DNA from: Streptomyces sp. NBC_01276
GTDB taxonomy: Bacteria; Actinomycetota; Actinomycetes; Streptomycetales; Streptomycetaceae
Direction of reading: 5' to 3'
DNA length: 64,000 nt
Assembly: GCF_041435355.1 (NCBI RefSeq)
Contig: NZ_CP108442.1
Coordinates: 3,844,001-3,908,000, forward strand
Positions 39,371-48,526 of this stretch are shown here, piece after piece; position 1 is the stretch's first letter; the number at the start of each line of letters is the position of its first letter. The translations under genes were made by a program, and so were the position numbers. The notes beneath the pieces were generated by a model. It saw only the letters and a program-made list of their open reading frames with translations, had not been told where the DNA came from and did not search any database.

Positions 39371-40147
39371 TTGAGCGAATCCGACGACTCCTCCGCGGGT
39401 CCCCGTCGCCGGACCGGGGTGGCCCGGCTGCTGACGGCCGCCGTCTTCGCCTTGGCAGGCCTCATCTTCGTCACCAGTTTCAACACGTCCAAGGGTACGA
39501 ACATCCGGACGGACGCATCACTGCTGAAGCTGTCCGACCTCATCCACGAGCGCAGCGCCAACAACGCCGAGCTGGAGAAGACCGCCGCGCTCGCGCGCGA
39601 CCGGGTGGACGCCCTCGCCGAACGCGATGACGGCAGCACCAAGGCCGAGGACGCCAAGCTGGCCGCCCTGCGCACCGCCGCGGGCACCGAGGAGCTCTCC
39701 GGCAAGGGCCTGAGCGTCACCCTCAACGACGCGCCGCCGAACGCCACCGCGCGTGTCCCGGGCGTCCCCGAGCCCCAGCCCAACGACCTGGTCATCCACC
39801 AGCAGGACCTCCAGGCCGTGGTGAACGCCCTGTGGCAGGGCGGCGCCGAGGGCATCGAGGTCATGGGCCAGCGGCTGATCTCCACCAGCGCGGTGCGTTG
39901 CGTGGGCAACACCCTGATCCTCCAGGGCCGGGTCTACTCGCCCCCGTACAAGGTGTCGGCCGTCGGCGACCCGGGCGCGTTGCGCAAGGCCCTCGCGGCC
40001 TCCCCCGCCCTGCAGAACTACCAGCTGTACGTCAACGCGTACGGGCTCGGCTGGAAAGTGGACGAGGACAAGAGGCTGACACTGCCGGGGTACTCCGGCA
40101 CAGTGGACCTCCACTATGCGAAGCCGCTGGAGTCCGCCGCGCCCTGA
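39371..40147 (+). CDS. DUF881 family membrane protein
   Basis: About 258 aa, single-pass, with a large exported domain. TTG 39371 is chosen because AAGGAGAAGG lies just before it and LSESDD matches streptomycete homologues; GTG 39347 is in frame and only 10 bp after a TAGCGT -10 element, so it remains possible. The membrane helix is LLTAAVFALAGLIFVTSF; a coiled-coil stretch (SANNAELEKTAALARDRVDA) precedes the DUF881 core (VIHQQDLQAVVNALWQGGAE, RLISTSAVRCVGNTLIL). DUF881 proteins usually sit near division genes. The end overlaps the next sortase gene by 32 bp. Confidence 0.88.
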   Translation: MSESDDSSAGPRRRTGVARLLTAAVFALAGLIFVTSFNTSKGTNIRTDASLLKLSDLIHERSANNAELEKTAALARDRVDALAERDDGSTKAEDAKLAALRTAAGTEELSGKGLSVTLNDAPPNATARVPGVPEPQPNDLVIHQQDLQAVVNALWQGGAEGIEVMGQRLISTSAVRCVGNTLILQGRVYSPPYKVSAVGDPGALRKALAASPALQNYQLYVNAYGLGWKVDEDKRLTLPGYSGTVDLHYAKPLESAAP

Positions 40148-40853
40148 CGTCGTACTGCGCCTGGTGGTACGGACGTTCAGCGAGGTGTGCCTGACGGCGG
40201 GGACGCTGATCGTGCTGTTCGTGGCCTACGTGCTGCTGTGGACCGGGGTCAAGGCCGACCGGGCCATGGAGGGCGAACGGGACCGGCTGCGCGAGCGCTG
40301 GGCGGCCGGGGCCCCCGCGGCCGCCCCGGCCCCGCGGCCCTCCGAGGCACCCCCGCAGCAGGCCGCGAAGCCGCGGCCCCGGCCCGCCGGGCAGGCCTTC
40401 GCCGAGATGTACGTGCCCCGCTTCGGCCCGGACTGGAGCAAGCCGGTGCTGGAGGGCACGGACCCCGGCGTGCTGAAGAAGGGCCTCGGCCACTACCCGG
40501 GCACGGCCGGCCCCGGGGACGACGGCAACTTCGCCGTGGCCGGGCACCGGCGCACCTACGGAGACCCCTTCAAGGACGTCCCGGAGCTCCGTCCGGGCGA
40601 CGAGGTGATCGTCCGCGACGCCACCCACCGGTACACGTACACCGTCCGCTCCGCACCGCTGCGCACCCTGCCCACCGAGGTCGCGGTCGTCGACCCGGTG
40701 CCCGCGCGGTCCCCCTTCACCGCCGCGGGCAAATACCTGACGCTGACCACCTGCGATCCCGAATGGGGCCACAGCCACCGGCTGGTCGTCTGGGCGGAAC
40801 TCACCGGAACCGGGCCCGCCGCGCCCGGCGGAGCGGAGGGATTGCCCAGGTGA
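40116..40853 (+). CDS. sortase (class E-like), first of three
   Basis: Membrane-bound cysteine transpeptidase of 245 aa. One N-terminal membrane helix (CLTAGTLIVLFVAYVLLWTG) is followed by a Pro-rich stalk and the sortase barrel with His144 (AGHRRTYG), Cys213 (TLTTCDP) and Arg222 (HSHRLVVW), the full catalytic triad. Translation starts within the end of the DUF881 gene, so the two are coupled. Whether it anchors proteins with an LAXTG signal, like SrtE, is not known; the streptomycete homologues here are less studied than SrtE1 and SrtE2. Confidence 0.88.
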   Translation: MRSRWSPPRPDVVLRLVVRTFSEVCLTAGTLIVLFVAYVLLWTGVKADRAMEGERDRLRERWAAGAPAAAPAPRPSEAPPQQAAKPRPRPAGQAFAEMYVPRFGPDWSKPVLEGTDPGVLKKGLGHYPGTAGPGDDGNFAVAGHRRTYGDPFKDVPELRPGDEVIVRDATHRYTYTVRSAPLRTLPTEVAVVDPVPARSPFTAAGKYLTLTTCDPEWGHSHRLVVWAELTGTGPAAPGGAEGLPR

Positions 40854-40878
40854 CCCCCAACGGCGGGGTCCGGGCCTT

Positions 40879-40884
40879 TAGGCT
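40879..40884 (+). promoter_or_regulatory. -10 upstream of the small membrane protein / srtE operon
   Basis: TAGGCT, about 60 bp before ATG 40945. No well-spaced -35 was seen. Confidence 0.4.
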
Positions 40885-40944
40885 GTTGCGGTACCGCCCC
40901 CGCGGTGCGTGGAACGATCGTGGACGACGAAGGAAACAGACGGA

Positions 40945-41121
40945 ATGTACGGCTGGATCTGGCGGCACCTGCCGGGCAACGCGTGGGTTCGCGCGCTGAT
41001 CTCTCTCGTACTGATCCTGGCGGTGGTTTTCGTACTGTTCCAGTACGTATTCCCGTGGGCCGAGCCGCTGCTTCCGTTCAACGACGTGACGGTGGACGAG
41101 GGATCGGGAGCGACTCCGTGA
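40945..41121 (+). CDS. small single-pass membrane protein
   Basis: A 58-aa protein starting MYGWIWRHLPGNAWVRALIS. One hydrophobic helix (LISLVLILAVVFVLFQYVF) is followed by a short acidic exported tail (FNDVTVDEGSGATP). ATG 40945 follows AAGGAAACAGACGG. Its stop overlaps the start of the amidotransferase gene (GTGA), so it is translationally coupled to the gene before the sortases. It is conserved in streptomycetes; no function is known. Confidence 0.8.
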   Translation: MYGWIWRHLPGNAWVRALISLVLILAVVFVLFQYVFPWAEPLLPFNDVTVDEGSGATP

Positions 41122-41756
41122 GCGCGCGCATTCTGGTTGTCGACAATTACGACAGCTTTGTCTTCAATCTGGTCCAGTACCTCTATCAGCTCGGCGCCGA
41201 ATGCGAGGTGCTGCGCAACGACGAGGTCGAGCTCGCACACGCGCAGGACGGCTTCGACGGCGTGCTGCTCTCGCCGGGGCCGGGCACGCCGGAGGAGGCG
41301 GGCGTCTGCGTCGACATGGTCCGGCACTGCGCGGACACGGGCGTCCCGGTCTTCGGCGTCTGCCTCGGCATGCAGTCCATGGCCGTCGCCTACGGCGGCG
41401 TGGTGGGCCGGGCCCCCGAGCTGCTGCACGGCAAGACCTCGCCGGTGGTCCACGAGGGCCTCGGCGTCTTCGCCGGACTGCCGTCGCCCTTCACCGCCAC
41501 CCGGTACCACTCGCTGGCCGCCGAACCGATGACCCTGCCGGACGCGCTGGAGGTCACCGCGCGGACCGAGGACGGGATCATCATGGGCCTGCGGCACCGG
41601 GAGCACGACGTCGAGGGCGTGCAGTTCCACCCCGAGTCGGTACTGACCGAGTGGGGCCACCGGATGCTCGCGAACTGGCTCGTACGCTGCGGGGACGCCG
41701 GAGCGGTCGAGCGGTCGGTGGGGCTGGCCCCGGTGGTGGGCAAGGCCGTCGCGTGA
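41118..41756 (+). CDS. glutamine amidotransferase, PabA/TrpG type
   Basis: Class I glutaminase subunit of 212 aa that would supply ammonia to a chorismate-using partner (aminodeoxychorismate or anthranilate synthase component II). The catalytic triad is visible: Cys82 in GVCLGMQS, His171 and Glu173 in QFHPES; the oxyanion region is SPGPGTP. No component I gene is nearby. It is coupled by four-base overlaps to the small membrane gene upstream and srtE1 downstream, an odd place for a folate or tryptophan enzyme, though this order is conserved in Streptomyces. Confidence 0.9.
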   Translation: MSARILVVDNYDSFVFNLVQYLYQLGAECEVLRNDEVELAHAQDGFDGVLLSPGPGTPEEAGVCVDMVRHCADTGVPVFGVCLGMQSMAVAYGGVVGRAPELLHGKTSPVVHEGLGVFAGLPSPFTATRYHSLAAEPMTLPDALEVTARTEDGIIMGLRHREHDVEGVQFHPESVLTEWGHRMLANWLVRCGDAGAVERSVGLAPVVGKAVA

Positions 41757-42586
41757 CGACGGTCGCGCCGTCCGCGCCCGCCGAGGGCCGGGCCGCGCGG
41801 CGCAAGGCGGACCGGGAGGCCGCGAAGCGCTCGCACGCGCGGGCACGCAGACGGGGAGGGCGGGGACGGCGGCGCGCCCGCCCCCGCTCCGGCGGCCCGG
41901 TGGTGGTACTGAGCCGGGCGGCCGGTGAGCTGTTCATCACGGTGGGCCTGGTGATGCTGCTGTTCGTGACCTACCAGCTCTGGTACACCAACCTGCTCGC
42001 CGAACGGACGGCCAACGGGGCCGCCGGCTCGCTGCGGCACACCTGGGAGCAGGCCCCGGGAGCGGGGACCCCCTCGGCGCCGCCGGTGGCGGCCTTCGAG
42101 CCCGGACAGGGCTTCGCGATCCTCCACATCCCCAAGCTGGACCTCAAGGTCCCGGTGGCGGAGGGGATCAGCAAGGCGAAGGTGCTGGACCGGGGCATGG
42201 TCGGCCACTACGGCGAGGGCGTGCTCAAGACGGCCATGCCAGCCGACAAGCAGGGCAACTTCGCCGTCGCAGGCCACCGCAACACCCACGGTGAACCGTT
42301 CCGCTACATCAACAAGCTCGTGCCGGGTGACCCGATCGTGGTGGAGACGAGGGACGCGTACTACACGTACGAGATGACCTCGGTGCTCCCGCAGACCTCC
42401 CCGGCGAACGTCTCGGTGATCAAGCCGGTCCCGGAGGGATCCGGATTCACCGCACCGGGCCGGTACATCACGCTGACCACCTGCACCCCCGAGTTCACGA
42501 GCACCTACCGGATGATCGTATGGGGCAGGATGATCGACGAACGCCCGCGCAGCCAGGGCGTTCCGCCCGCGCTGACCAGCCCGTAA
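41753..42586 (+). CDS. srtE1: class E sortase SrtE1
   Basis: Housekeeping sortase of 277 aa that anchors chaplins and other LAXTG proteins to peptidoglycan in Streptomyces. The cytoplasmic N-terminus is very basic (RARRRGGRGRRRARPRSG), followed by a membrane helix (LFITVGLVMLLFVTYQLWY) and the sortase domain with His175 (AGHRNTHG), Cys244 (TLTTCTP) and Arg253 (TYRMIVW). The GTG start overlaps the amidotransferase stop. In S. coelicolor the srtE1 srtE2 double mutant fails to form aerial hyphae. Confidence 0.92.
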   Translation: MTTVAPSAPAEGRAARRKADREAAKRSHARARRRGGRGRRRARPRSGGPVVVLSRAAGELFITVGLVMLLFVTYQLWYTNLLAERTANGAAGSLRHTWEQAPGAGTPSAPPVAAFEPGQGFAILHIPKLDLKVPVAEGISKAKVLDRGMVGHYGEGVLKTAMPADKQGNFAVAGHRNTHGEPFRYINKLVPGDPIVVETRDAYYTYEMTSVLPQTSPANVSVIKPVPEGSGFTAPGRYITLTTCTPEFTSTYRMIVWGRMIDERPRSQGVPPALTSP

Positions 42587-42599
42587 GGACGAACCCGCA

Positions 42600-43334
42600 G
42601 TGTCTCGTGCCCGCCGCCGCTCCGCACCGCCGCCTGCCGACCGCAGTGTGACCGCAGGGTTCCTGAGCCTGCTGGGAGAGCTCCTGATCACGGTGGGCCT
42701 GGTCCTGGGCCTGTTCGTGGCCTACTCGCTGTGGTGGACCAACGTCCTCGCGGACCGGCAGGCCTCGGCCCGGGGCGACCAGGTCCGCCGGCAGTGGCAG
42801 TCGGCCCCCGCGCAGGCCCCGAACGCGCCCGCCCAGCCGGGCGCCCTCGACACCGGGGACGGCATCGGCTTCCTGCACGTGCCGTCGATGGACAACGGCG
42901 AGGTGCTGGTCAAGCCGGGCACCGCCCCCGACGTGCTCAACGACGGTGTCGCCGGCTACTACACGGATCCGGTGAAGTCGGCCCTGCCCTGGGACGACAA
43001 GGGCAACTTCGCGCTCGCCGCGCACCGTGACGGGCACGGGGCGAAGTTCCACAACATCGACAAGGTGAAGGACGGCGACGCGGTCGTCTTCGAGACCCGG
43101 GACACCTGGTACGTCTACAAGGTCTTCGCCGAGCTGCGCCAGACCTCGAAGTACAACGTGGACGTGATCAACCCGGTCCCGAAGGAATCGGGGAAGACCG
43201 CTCCGGGCCGGTACATCACGCTGACGACCTGCACCCCGGTCTACACCTCGAAGTACCGCTACATCGTCTGGGGCGAGCTGGTGCGCACGGAGAAGGTGGA
43301 CGAGAAGCGCACGCCGCCGGCGGAGCTGCGCTGA
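42600..43334 (+). CDS. srtE2: class E sortase SrtE2
   Basis: Second class E sortase, 244 aa, partly redundant with SrtE1. Membrane helix LLITVGLVLGLFVAYSLWW; catalytic His142 (AAHRDGHG), Cys211 (TLTTCTP) and Arg220 (KYRYIVW). It starts GTG 42600, 13 bp after srtE1, in the same operon, and ends before a strong terminator shared with convergent pknB. Confidence 0.92.
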   Translation: MSRARRRSAPPPADRSVTAGFLSLLGELLITVGLVLGLFVAYSLWWTNVLADRQASARGDQVRRQWQSAPAQAPNAPAQPGALDTGDGIGFLHVPSMDNGEVLVKPGTAPDVLNDGVAGYYTDPVKSALPWDDKGNFALAAHRDGHGAKFHNIDKVKDGDAVVFETRDTWYVYKVFAELRQTSKYNVDVINPVPKESGKTAPGRYITLTTCTPVYTSKYRYIVWGELVRTEKVDEKRTPPAELR

Positions 43335-43366
43335 CCGGGGGGATCCGCGTCCCCTGTGCGAAACGG

Positions 43367-43404
43367 GAACAGGCCCGGCCCCCCATCGGGGGCCGGGCCT
43401 GTTC
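43367..43404. terminator. bidirectional terminator between srtE2 and pknB
   Basis: GAACAGGCCCGGCCCCC (43367-43383) pairs perfectly with GGGGGCCGGGCCTGTTC (43388-43404) around ATC/G. It lies between convergent genes. Confidence 0.92.
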
Positions 43405-43416
43405 GCGTGCGCTCCG

Positions 43417-45453
43417 CTAGCGGCGGCCGCCGGTGAAGCCGCCGATGAAGCCTCCGCCGTCGTTGTTGCCGTCCTGGGCCTTCGGGGCGGTGCGGACGTT
43501 GATCACGGTGCCGCCCGGCACCTGGGTGCCGACGGGCGGGTTGGAGTCGATGATCACCGCGTTGTCGTCGGTCGCGCCCGCCAGTACCGCGCCGAAGACC
43601 AGGTTGCTCGCCTGGAGCGTCAGCTTGGCCTGGGCCACCGTCTGACCCGTCAGCGCGGGCACCACCGTCGGCGTCGCGGCGGCGGCCTTGGAGATGCTGA
43701 CGTTGACCGGGGTGTCCTTCGCCAGCTCCGTGCCCGGCGCGTACTGCTGCTGGACGACCGTCTTCGGCGGGGCTCCCGGGGAGTCGACCTCCGTGGTGCT
43801 GCCCAGCTTGAGCTTCACGGCCTGGAGGGCCTTGGCGGCCTCCTCCTTCGTCTTGCCGGAGAGGTCGGGCACGAGGCCCTTCGCGACCTCCTTGGCGACG
43901 GTGAGGGTGATCACCGAGCCCTGCTCGGCCTGGCTGCCGCTCTTCGGGTTCTGGTCCGTCACGGTGCCGGGGGTGGCGGCGTCGGACTCGACGAGCTTCT
44001 TCTCGACCTGGAACTTCTTGCCCTTGAGGGCCGAATCGGCGTCCTCGAACTTCAGCCGCAGGACGTCGGGGACCGCCACCTTGGGCGCGCCCGAGGAGAC
44101 CTTGACCTTGACGGCCGTGCCCTTGTCGACCTTGGTGTCGGCGGCCGGGTTCTGCGAGCAGACGGTGCCCTTGGGCTGGTCCTCGCAGGGTTCCTCGGCC
44201 TCCTTCTCCACCGTGAGACCCATGCTCTTGCCGCTCTGCTGCGCCGACTCGAAGGTCTGGCCGACGAGCTTGGGCACGGCGGGGCGGTTGTCCACGCTGG
44301 AGTCGAAGAGGGTCCGGCCGATCAGGATCGCGCCGACCAGCACGAGGACGCCGGCGAGGACCAGCAGGACCGTCGAGGCCCGGCTCTTCTTCTGCTGGCG
44401 CCGGCCGTGGCCCTGGTCGTAGCCGCCGTGGCCCTGGTCCCCGTACGCGTATCCGCCGTCGCCCCCGGGGGGCATCGGCGGGAGCATCGAGGTCTGGCCC
44501 GCGTCGGGGGAGCGCAGCGCGGTGGTGGCCTGGTCCTGGCCCTGGTGTCCGTAGCCGCCCTGGTCGGGGTAGCCGTAGCCGGCCGCTCCCATGGAGGCGG
44601 TGGCGGCCACGGGCTGGCCTTCGAGGCAGGCCTCGATGTCGGCCCGCATCTCGTCGGCGGACTGGTAGCGGTAGTCGGGGTCCTTGACCAGGGCCTTGAG
44701 GACGATGGCGTCCATCACGGGCGTGATCTCGGGGTCGAAGTTCGACGGCGGCTGGGGCTCTTCGCGCACGTGCTGGTACGCGACGGCCACCGGCGAGTCG
44801 CCGACGAACGGCGGCCGGACGCAGAGCAGCTCGTAGAGCAGGCAGCCGGCGGAGTAGAGGTCGGAGCGCGCGTCGACCTGCTCGCCCTTGGCCTGCTCCG
44901 GGGAGAGGTACTGGGCGGTGCCGATCACGGCGGCCGTCTGCGTCATCGTCATGCCGGAGTCGCCCATGGCGCGGGCGATGCCGAAGTCCATGACCTTGAC
45001 CTGGCCGGTGCGGGTCAGCATCACGTTCGCGGGCTTGATGTCCCGGTGGACGATGCCGGCGCGGTGCGAGTACTCCAGCGCCTGCAGGATGCCGATGCAC
45101 ATTTCGAGGGTGCGCTCGGGCAGCAGCTTGCGGCCCGAGTGCAGCAGCTCGCGCAGGGTCGAGCCGTCGACGTACTCCATCACGATGTACGGGATGGAGA
45201 TGTTGTCGACGTAGTCCTCGCCGGTGTCGTACACGGCGACGATCGCCGGGTGGTTCAGCGACGCCGCCGACTGGGCCTCGCGGCGGAACCGGGCCTGGAA
45301 GGACGGGTCGCGGGCGAGGTCGGCGCGCAGGGTCTTGACGGCGACGGTACGGCCGAGCCGGGTGTCGTGACCGAGGTAGACCTCGGCCATGCCACCACGG
45401 CCGAGCACGTGGCTCAGCTCGTACCGGCCGCCGAGGCGACGCGGCTCTTCCAT
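43417..45453 (-). CDS. pknB: Ser/Thr protein kinase PknB with PASTA domains
   Basis: Membrane kinase of 678 aa sensing muropeptides or lipid II and controlling growth. It starts MEEPRRLGGRYELSHVLGRG. Kinase motifs are VAVKTL (ATP lysine), HRDIKPANVML and MDFGIARAMG. A Gly/Tyr/Gln-rich linker leads to a membrane helix (STVLLVLAGVLVLVGAILIG) and four PASTA repeats (for example VAVPDVLRLKFEDADSAL and VVPALTGQTVAQAKLTL). It closes the fhaA-fhaB-pstP-ftsW-pbpA-pknB operon, 157 bp after pbpA, where a separate promoter is possible. Confidence 0.96.
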   Translation of the reverse strand: MEEPRRLGGRYELSHVLGRGGMAEVYLGHDTRLGRTVAVKTLRADLARDPSFQARFRREAQSAASLNHPAIVAVYDTGEDYVDNISIPYIVMEYVDGSTLRELLHSGRKLLPERTLEMCIGILQALEYSHRAGIVHRDIKPANVMLTRTGQVKVMDFGIARAMGDSGMTMTQTAAVIGTAQYLSPEQAKGEQVDARSDLYSAGCLLYELLCVRPPFVGDSPVAVAYQHVREEPQPPSNFDPEITPVMDAIVLKALVKDPDYRYQSADEMRADIEACLEGQPVAATASMGAAGYGYPDQGGYGHQGQDQATTALRSPDAGQTSMLPPMPPGGDGGYAYGDQGHGGYDQGHGRRQQKKSRASTVLLVLAGVLVLVGAILIGRTLFDSSVDNRPAVPKLVGQTFESAQQSGKSMGLTVEKEAEEPCEDQPKGTVCSQNPAADTKVDKGTAVKVKVSSGAPKVAVPDVLRLKFEDADSALKGKKFQVEKKLVESDAATPGTVTDQNPKSGSQAEQGSVITLTVAKEVAKGLVPDLSGKTKEEAAKALQAVKLKLGSTTEVDSPGAPPKTVVQQQYAPGTELAKDTPVNVSISKAAAATPTVVPALTGQTVAQAKLTLQASNLVFGAVLAGATDDNAVIIDSNPPVGTQVPGGTVINVRTAPKAQDGNNDGGGFIGGFTGGRR

Positions 45454-45610
45454 AACGTTTGCAGCCCTCTCCGTCAGTCCCGACCGCACCCGTGTGTGGT
45501 CCGGCGGTGTGCTGTTCGCGGCAAGGCTACCGGCCGATCGTCGGTGATCGGTTCGTGACCACAGGCTGATATCGGACCGGTACCGAGCGCTCGGATCCTG
45601 TCTCCGCTTC

Positions 45611-47074
45611 TCATCCCTTGTTCTTCAGTACGGCTTCCATGACCGCCTTGGCGACCGGGGCCGCCAGGCCGCCACCGGTGATGTCCTCGCGGTCGGCGGC
45701 GCTGTCCTCGATGACGACGGCCACGGCGACCGGGGAGGTTCCGTCGGGGTTCTCGGCGTAGGAGATGAACCAGGCGTAGGGGCGCTTGGCGTTCTTCTCG
45801 CCGTGCTGGGCGGTGCCGGTCTTGCCGCCGACGGTGACGCCCTTGATCTTGGCGGTGGTGCCGGTGCCGTTCTCGACGACGTTGACCATCATCTGCTGGA
45901 TCTTCTGCGCGTTCGCGGCGGAGACCGGGCGGCTCATCTCCTGCGGCTCGTGCTTCTCGATCGTGTCGAGGTTCGGCGCGGTCAGCTGCTCGACCATGTA
46001 CGGCTTCATCAGCTTGCCGTCGTTGGCGATGGCCGCGGTGACCATGGCCATCTGCAGGGGGGTGGCGGCGGTGTTGAACTGGCCGATGGAGCTCTGGGCG
46101 TTGCCGTCCTTGCCCATGGTCTTGTCGTAGACGCTCGCGAAGGCGCGGACCGGGATGTCGATCTTGTCGTTGTTGAAGCCGAACTTCTGGGCGGTCTCGA
46201 CCATCTTGTCGCGGCCGACCTTGTCGCCCATGTTCGCGAAGACGGAGTTGCAGGAGACCTGGAGCGCGAAGTTCAGCGTCGCCTTCTCGCAGCCGCTCGC
46301 GTGGTTGACCATCGGGGTCTTGGTGCCCGGCAGGATGTACGGCTCGGGGGTGTCCGTGGGGGCGTTGATGTCGCTCACCACGCCGTTCTCCAGCGCGGCC
46401 GCGGCCGTGACCACCTTGAAGGTGGAGCCCGGCGGGTAGGTCTCGCGCAGGGCGCGGTTGACGAGGTTCTTGTCCTCGCTGTCCTTCAGCGCGACCCAGG
46501 CCTTCTCGTCGGTCTTGGAGTTGCCGGCGAAGGTGGACGGGTCGTACGAGGGGGTGCTGACCAGGGCCAGGATGGCGCCGGTGCGCGGGTCGATCGCGGC
46601 GACGGCGCCCTTCTTGGTGCCCAGCTTCTCGTAGGCGGCCTTCTGGGCCGCGGCGTTCAGGGTGGTGACGACGTTGCCGCCCTGCTTCTTCTCGCCGGTG
46701 AACATGCCGATGGTGCGGTCGAAGAAGAGCCGGTCGTCGTTGCCGGTGAGGATGCCGTCGTCGAGGGACTCCAGCTGCGTGGAGCCGTAGGCCTGCGAGG
46801 CGTAGCCGGTGACGGGCGCCCACAGGGGGCCGTCGAGGTACGTCCGCTTGTACTTGTAGTCGCTGCCGTCCGTCACGGCGGAGCCGGTGATGGGCTGGCC
46901 CTGGACGATGATGTTGCCGCGTTCGGTGGCGTACTGGGCGATCTGGACCCGGCGGTTCTCCTTGCGGGTGCTGAGGTCCTCGGCCTGGACGTACTGCAGC
47001 CAGTTGGTCCGGATCAGCAGGGCGAGGACGAGCAGCCCGCAGAACAGCGAGATGCGGCGCAGGGGCTTGTTCAT
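45611..47074 (-). CDS. pbpA: penicillin-binding protein PbpA (class B transpeptidase)
   Basis: D,D-transpeptidase of 487 aa that crosslinks peptidoglycan outside the membrane. One N-terminal membrane anchor (ISLFCGLLVLALLIRTNWL). Active-site motifs are Ser217 in STFK, SCN at about 274-276 and KTG at 418-420. Its start overlaps the ftsW stop by four bases, pairing it with that SEDS glycosyltransferase as polymerase and crosslinker. In mycobacteria PbpA acts in division septation. Confidence 0.96.
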   Translation of the reverse strand: MNKPLRRISLFCGLLVLALLIRTNWLQYVQAEDLSTRKENRRVQIAQYATERGNIIVQGQPITGSAVTDGSDYKYKRTYLDGPLWAPVTGYASQAYGSTQLESLDDGILTGNDDRLFFDRTIGMFTGEKKQGGNVVTTLNAAAQKAAYEKLGTKKGAVAAIDPRTGAILALVSTPSYDPSTFAGNSKTDEKAWVALKDSEDKNLVNRALRETYPPGSTFKVVTAAAALENGVVSDINAPTDTPEPYILPGTKTPMVNHASGCEKATLNFALQVSCNSVFANMGDKVGRDKMVETAQKFGFNNDKIDIPVRAFASVYDKTMGKDGNAQSSIGQFNTAATPLQMAMVTAAIANDGKLMKPYMVEQLTAPNLDTIEKHEPQEMSRPVSAANAQKIQQMMVNVVENGTGTTAKIKGVTVGGKTGTAQHGEKNAKRPYAWFISYAENPDGTSPVAVAVVIEDSAADREDITGGGLAAPVAKAVMEAVLKNKG

Positions 47075-48495
47075 GACGGGCGGACCACCTGGGTCATCTC
47101 GGAGTCGGGGGACGGGGCGGGAGCCGGGGCAGGTCGGCGTGCGGTGTCGCTGATCCGGATGAGGATGGCGATGAGCACCCAGTTCGCGAGGACGGACGAG
47201 CCGCCGGAGGCGAGGAAGGGCATGGTCATGCCGGTGAGGGGGATGAGGCCCATGACTCCGCCGGCGACGACGAAGATCTGCAGGCTGAAGGCGCCGGAGA
47301 GCCCGATGGCGAAGAGCTTGCCGAAGGGGTCGCGGGCGGCGAGGGCGGTGCGGACGCCCCGCTCGATGATCAGCCCGTAGAGCAGGAGGAAGGCCATGAC
47401 GCCGGTGAGGCCGAGTTCCTCGCCGACGGTGGAGAAGATGAAGTCGGAGTTGGCGGCGAAGCCGATGAGGTCGGAGTTGCCCTGGCCCCAGCCGGTGCCG
47501 AGGACCCCGCCGGAACCGAAGCTCATGATCGACTGGCCGACCTGCTCACAGGCGCCGGAGGTGGTGTAGCAGGCGAAGGGGTCGAGCCAGGCGGTGACGC
47601 GGACCTTGACGTGGCTGGCGAAGGTGCCGACGACCACGGCGCCGCCGACCGACATCAGCAGGCCGATGACGATCCAGCTGGTGCGCTCGGTGGCCACGTA
47701 CAGCATGATCACGAACATGCCGAAGAAGAGCAGCGAGGTGCCGAGGTCGTTCTCGAAGACGAGGACGAGCAGGCTCATCGCCCAGATCATCAGGATCGGG
47801 CCGAGGTCACGGCCGCGGGGCAGGTAGAGGCCCATGAAGCGGCGGCTGGCCAGGGCCAGGGCGTCGCGCTTCACCATCAGGTAGCCGGCGAAGAAGATGG
47901 CGATGACGATCTTGGCGAACTCGCCGGGCTGGATGGAGAAGCCGCCGACGCTGATCCAGATCTTGGCGCCGAAGACGTCCGCGCCCAGACCCGGGACGAC
48001 GGGCAGGATCAGCAGGATCAGCGCGCCCGCCATGGAGATGTACGTGAACCGCTGGAGCACGCGGTGGTCCTTGAGGACCAGCAGCACGACCGCGAACAGG
48101 GCGAGGGCCAGCCCCGTGTACATCATCTGCCGCGGCGCCGACTCCGAGAAGGTGCCGAAGCTGCGCTTGGCGAGCGTCCGCAGCCGCTCGGACTGGTCGA
48201 GCCGCCAGATCAGGACGACGCCCAGGCCGTTGAGCAGGGTGGCGATCGGCAGCAGCAGCGGGTCTGCGTACTTGGCGTAGCGCCGTACGACGAGGTGGCC
48301 GATGCCGGCGAGGACGGCGAAGCCGAGCCCGTAGAGGAACATGCCCGGGGGCAGCTCGCCGTGGATCGCCAGGCCCACGTTGGCGTAGGCGAAGATCGGG
48401 ATGACCACGGCGAAGGCGAGCAGCAGGAGCTCGGTGTTCCGCCGGCTCGGCGCCTCGATGGCGCCGATGGTGGTCGTGTTGGTGACAACGCTCAT
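47071..48495 (-). CDS. ftsW: SEDS-family peptidoglycan glycosyltransferase FtsW/RodA
   Basis: A membrane enzyme of 474 aa with about ten to twelve helices, polymerising glycan strands from lipid II. Recognisable parts are AGYLMVKRDALALASRR, GPILMIWAMSLLVLVFENDL (with the conserved LVFENDLGTSLL run), GWGQGNSDLIGFAANSDFIF and EELGLTGVMAFLLLYG. Paired with PbpA. Whether it is the RodA-type or FtsW-type paralogue is uncertain; mycobacterial practice calls the gene in this operon rodA. Confidence 0.94.
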   Translation of the reverse strand: MSVVTNTTTIGAIEAPSRRNTELLLLAFAVVIPIFAYANVGLAIHGELPPGMFLYGLGFAVLAGIGHLVVRRYAKYADPLLLPIATLLNGLGVVLIWRLDQSERLRTLAKRSFGTFSESAPRQMMYTGLALALFAVVLLVLKDHRVLQRFTYISMAGALILLILPVVPGLGADVFGAKIWISVGGFSIQPGEFAKIVIAIFFAGYLMVKRDALALASRRFMGLYLPRGRDLGPILMIWAMSLLVLVFENDLGTSLLFFGMFVIMLYVATERTSWIVIGLLMSVGGAVVVGTFASHVKVRVTAWLDPFACYTTSGACEQVGQSIMSFGSGGVLGTGWGQGNSDLIGFAANSDFIFSTVGEELGLTGVMAFLLLYGLIIERGVRTALAARDPFGKLFAIGLSGAFSLQIFVVAGGVMGLIPLTGMTMPFLASGGSSVLANWVLIAILIRISDTARRPAPAPAPSPDSEMTQVVRPS

Positions 48496-48526
48496 GGTGT
48501 GGCAGGCCCCCTGTGCCCGCGTATGT

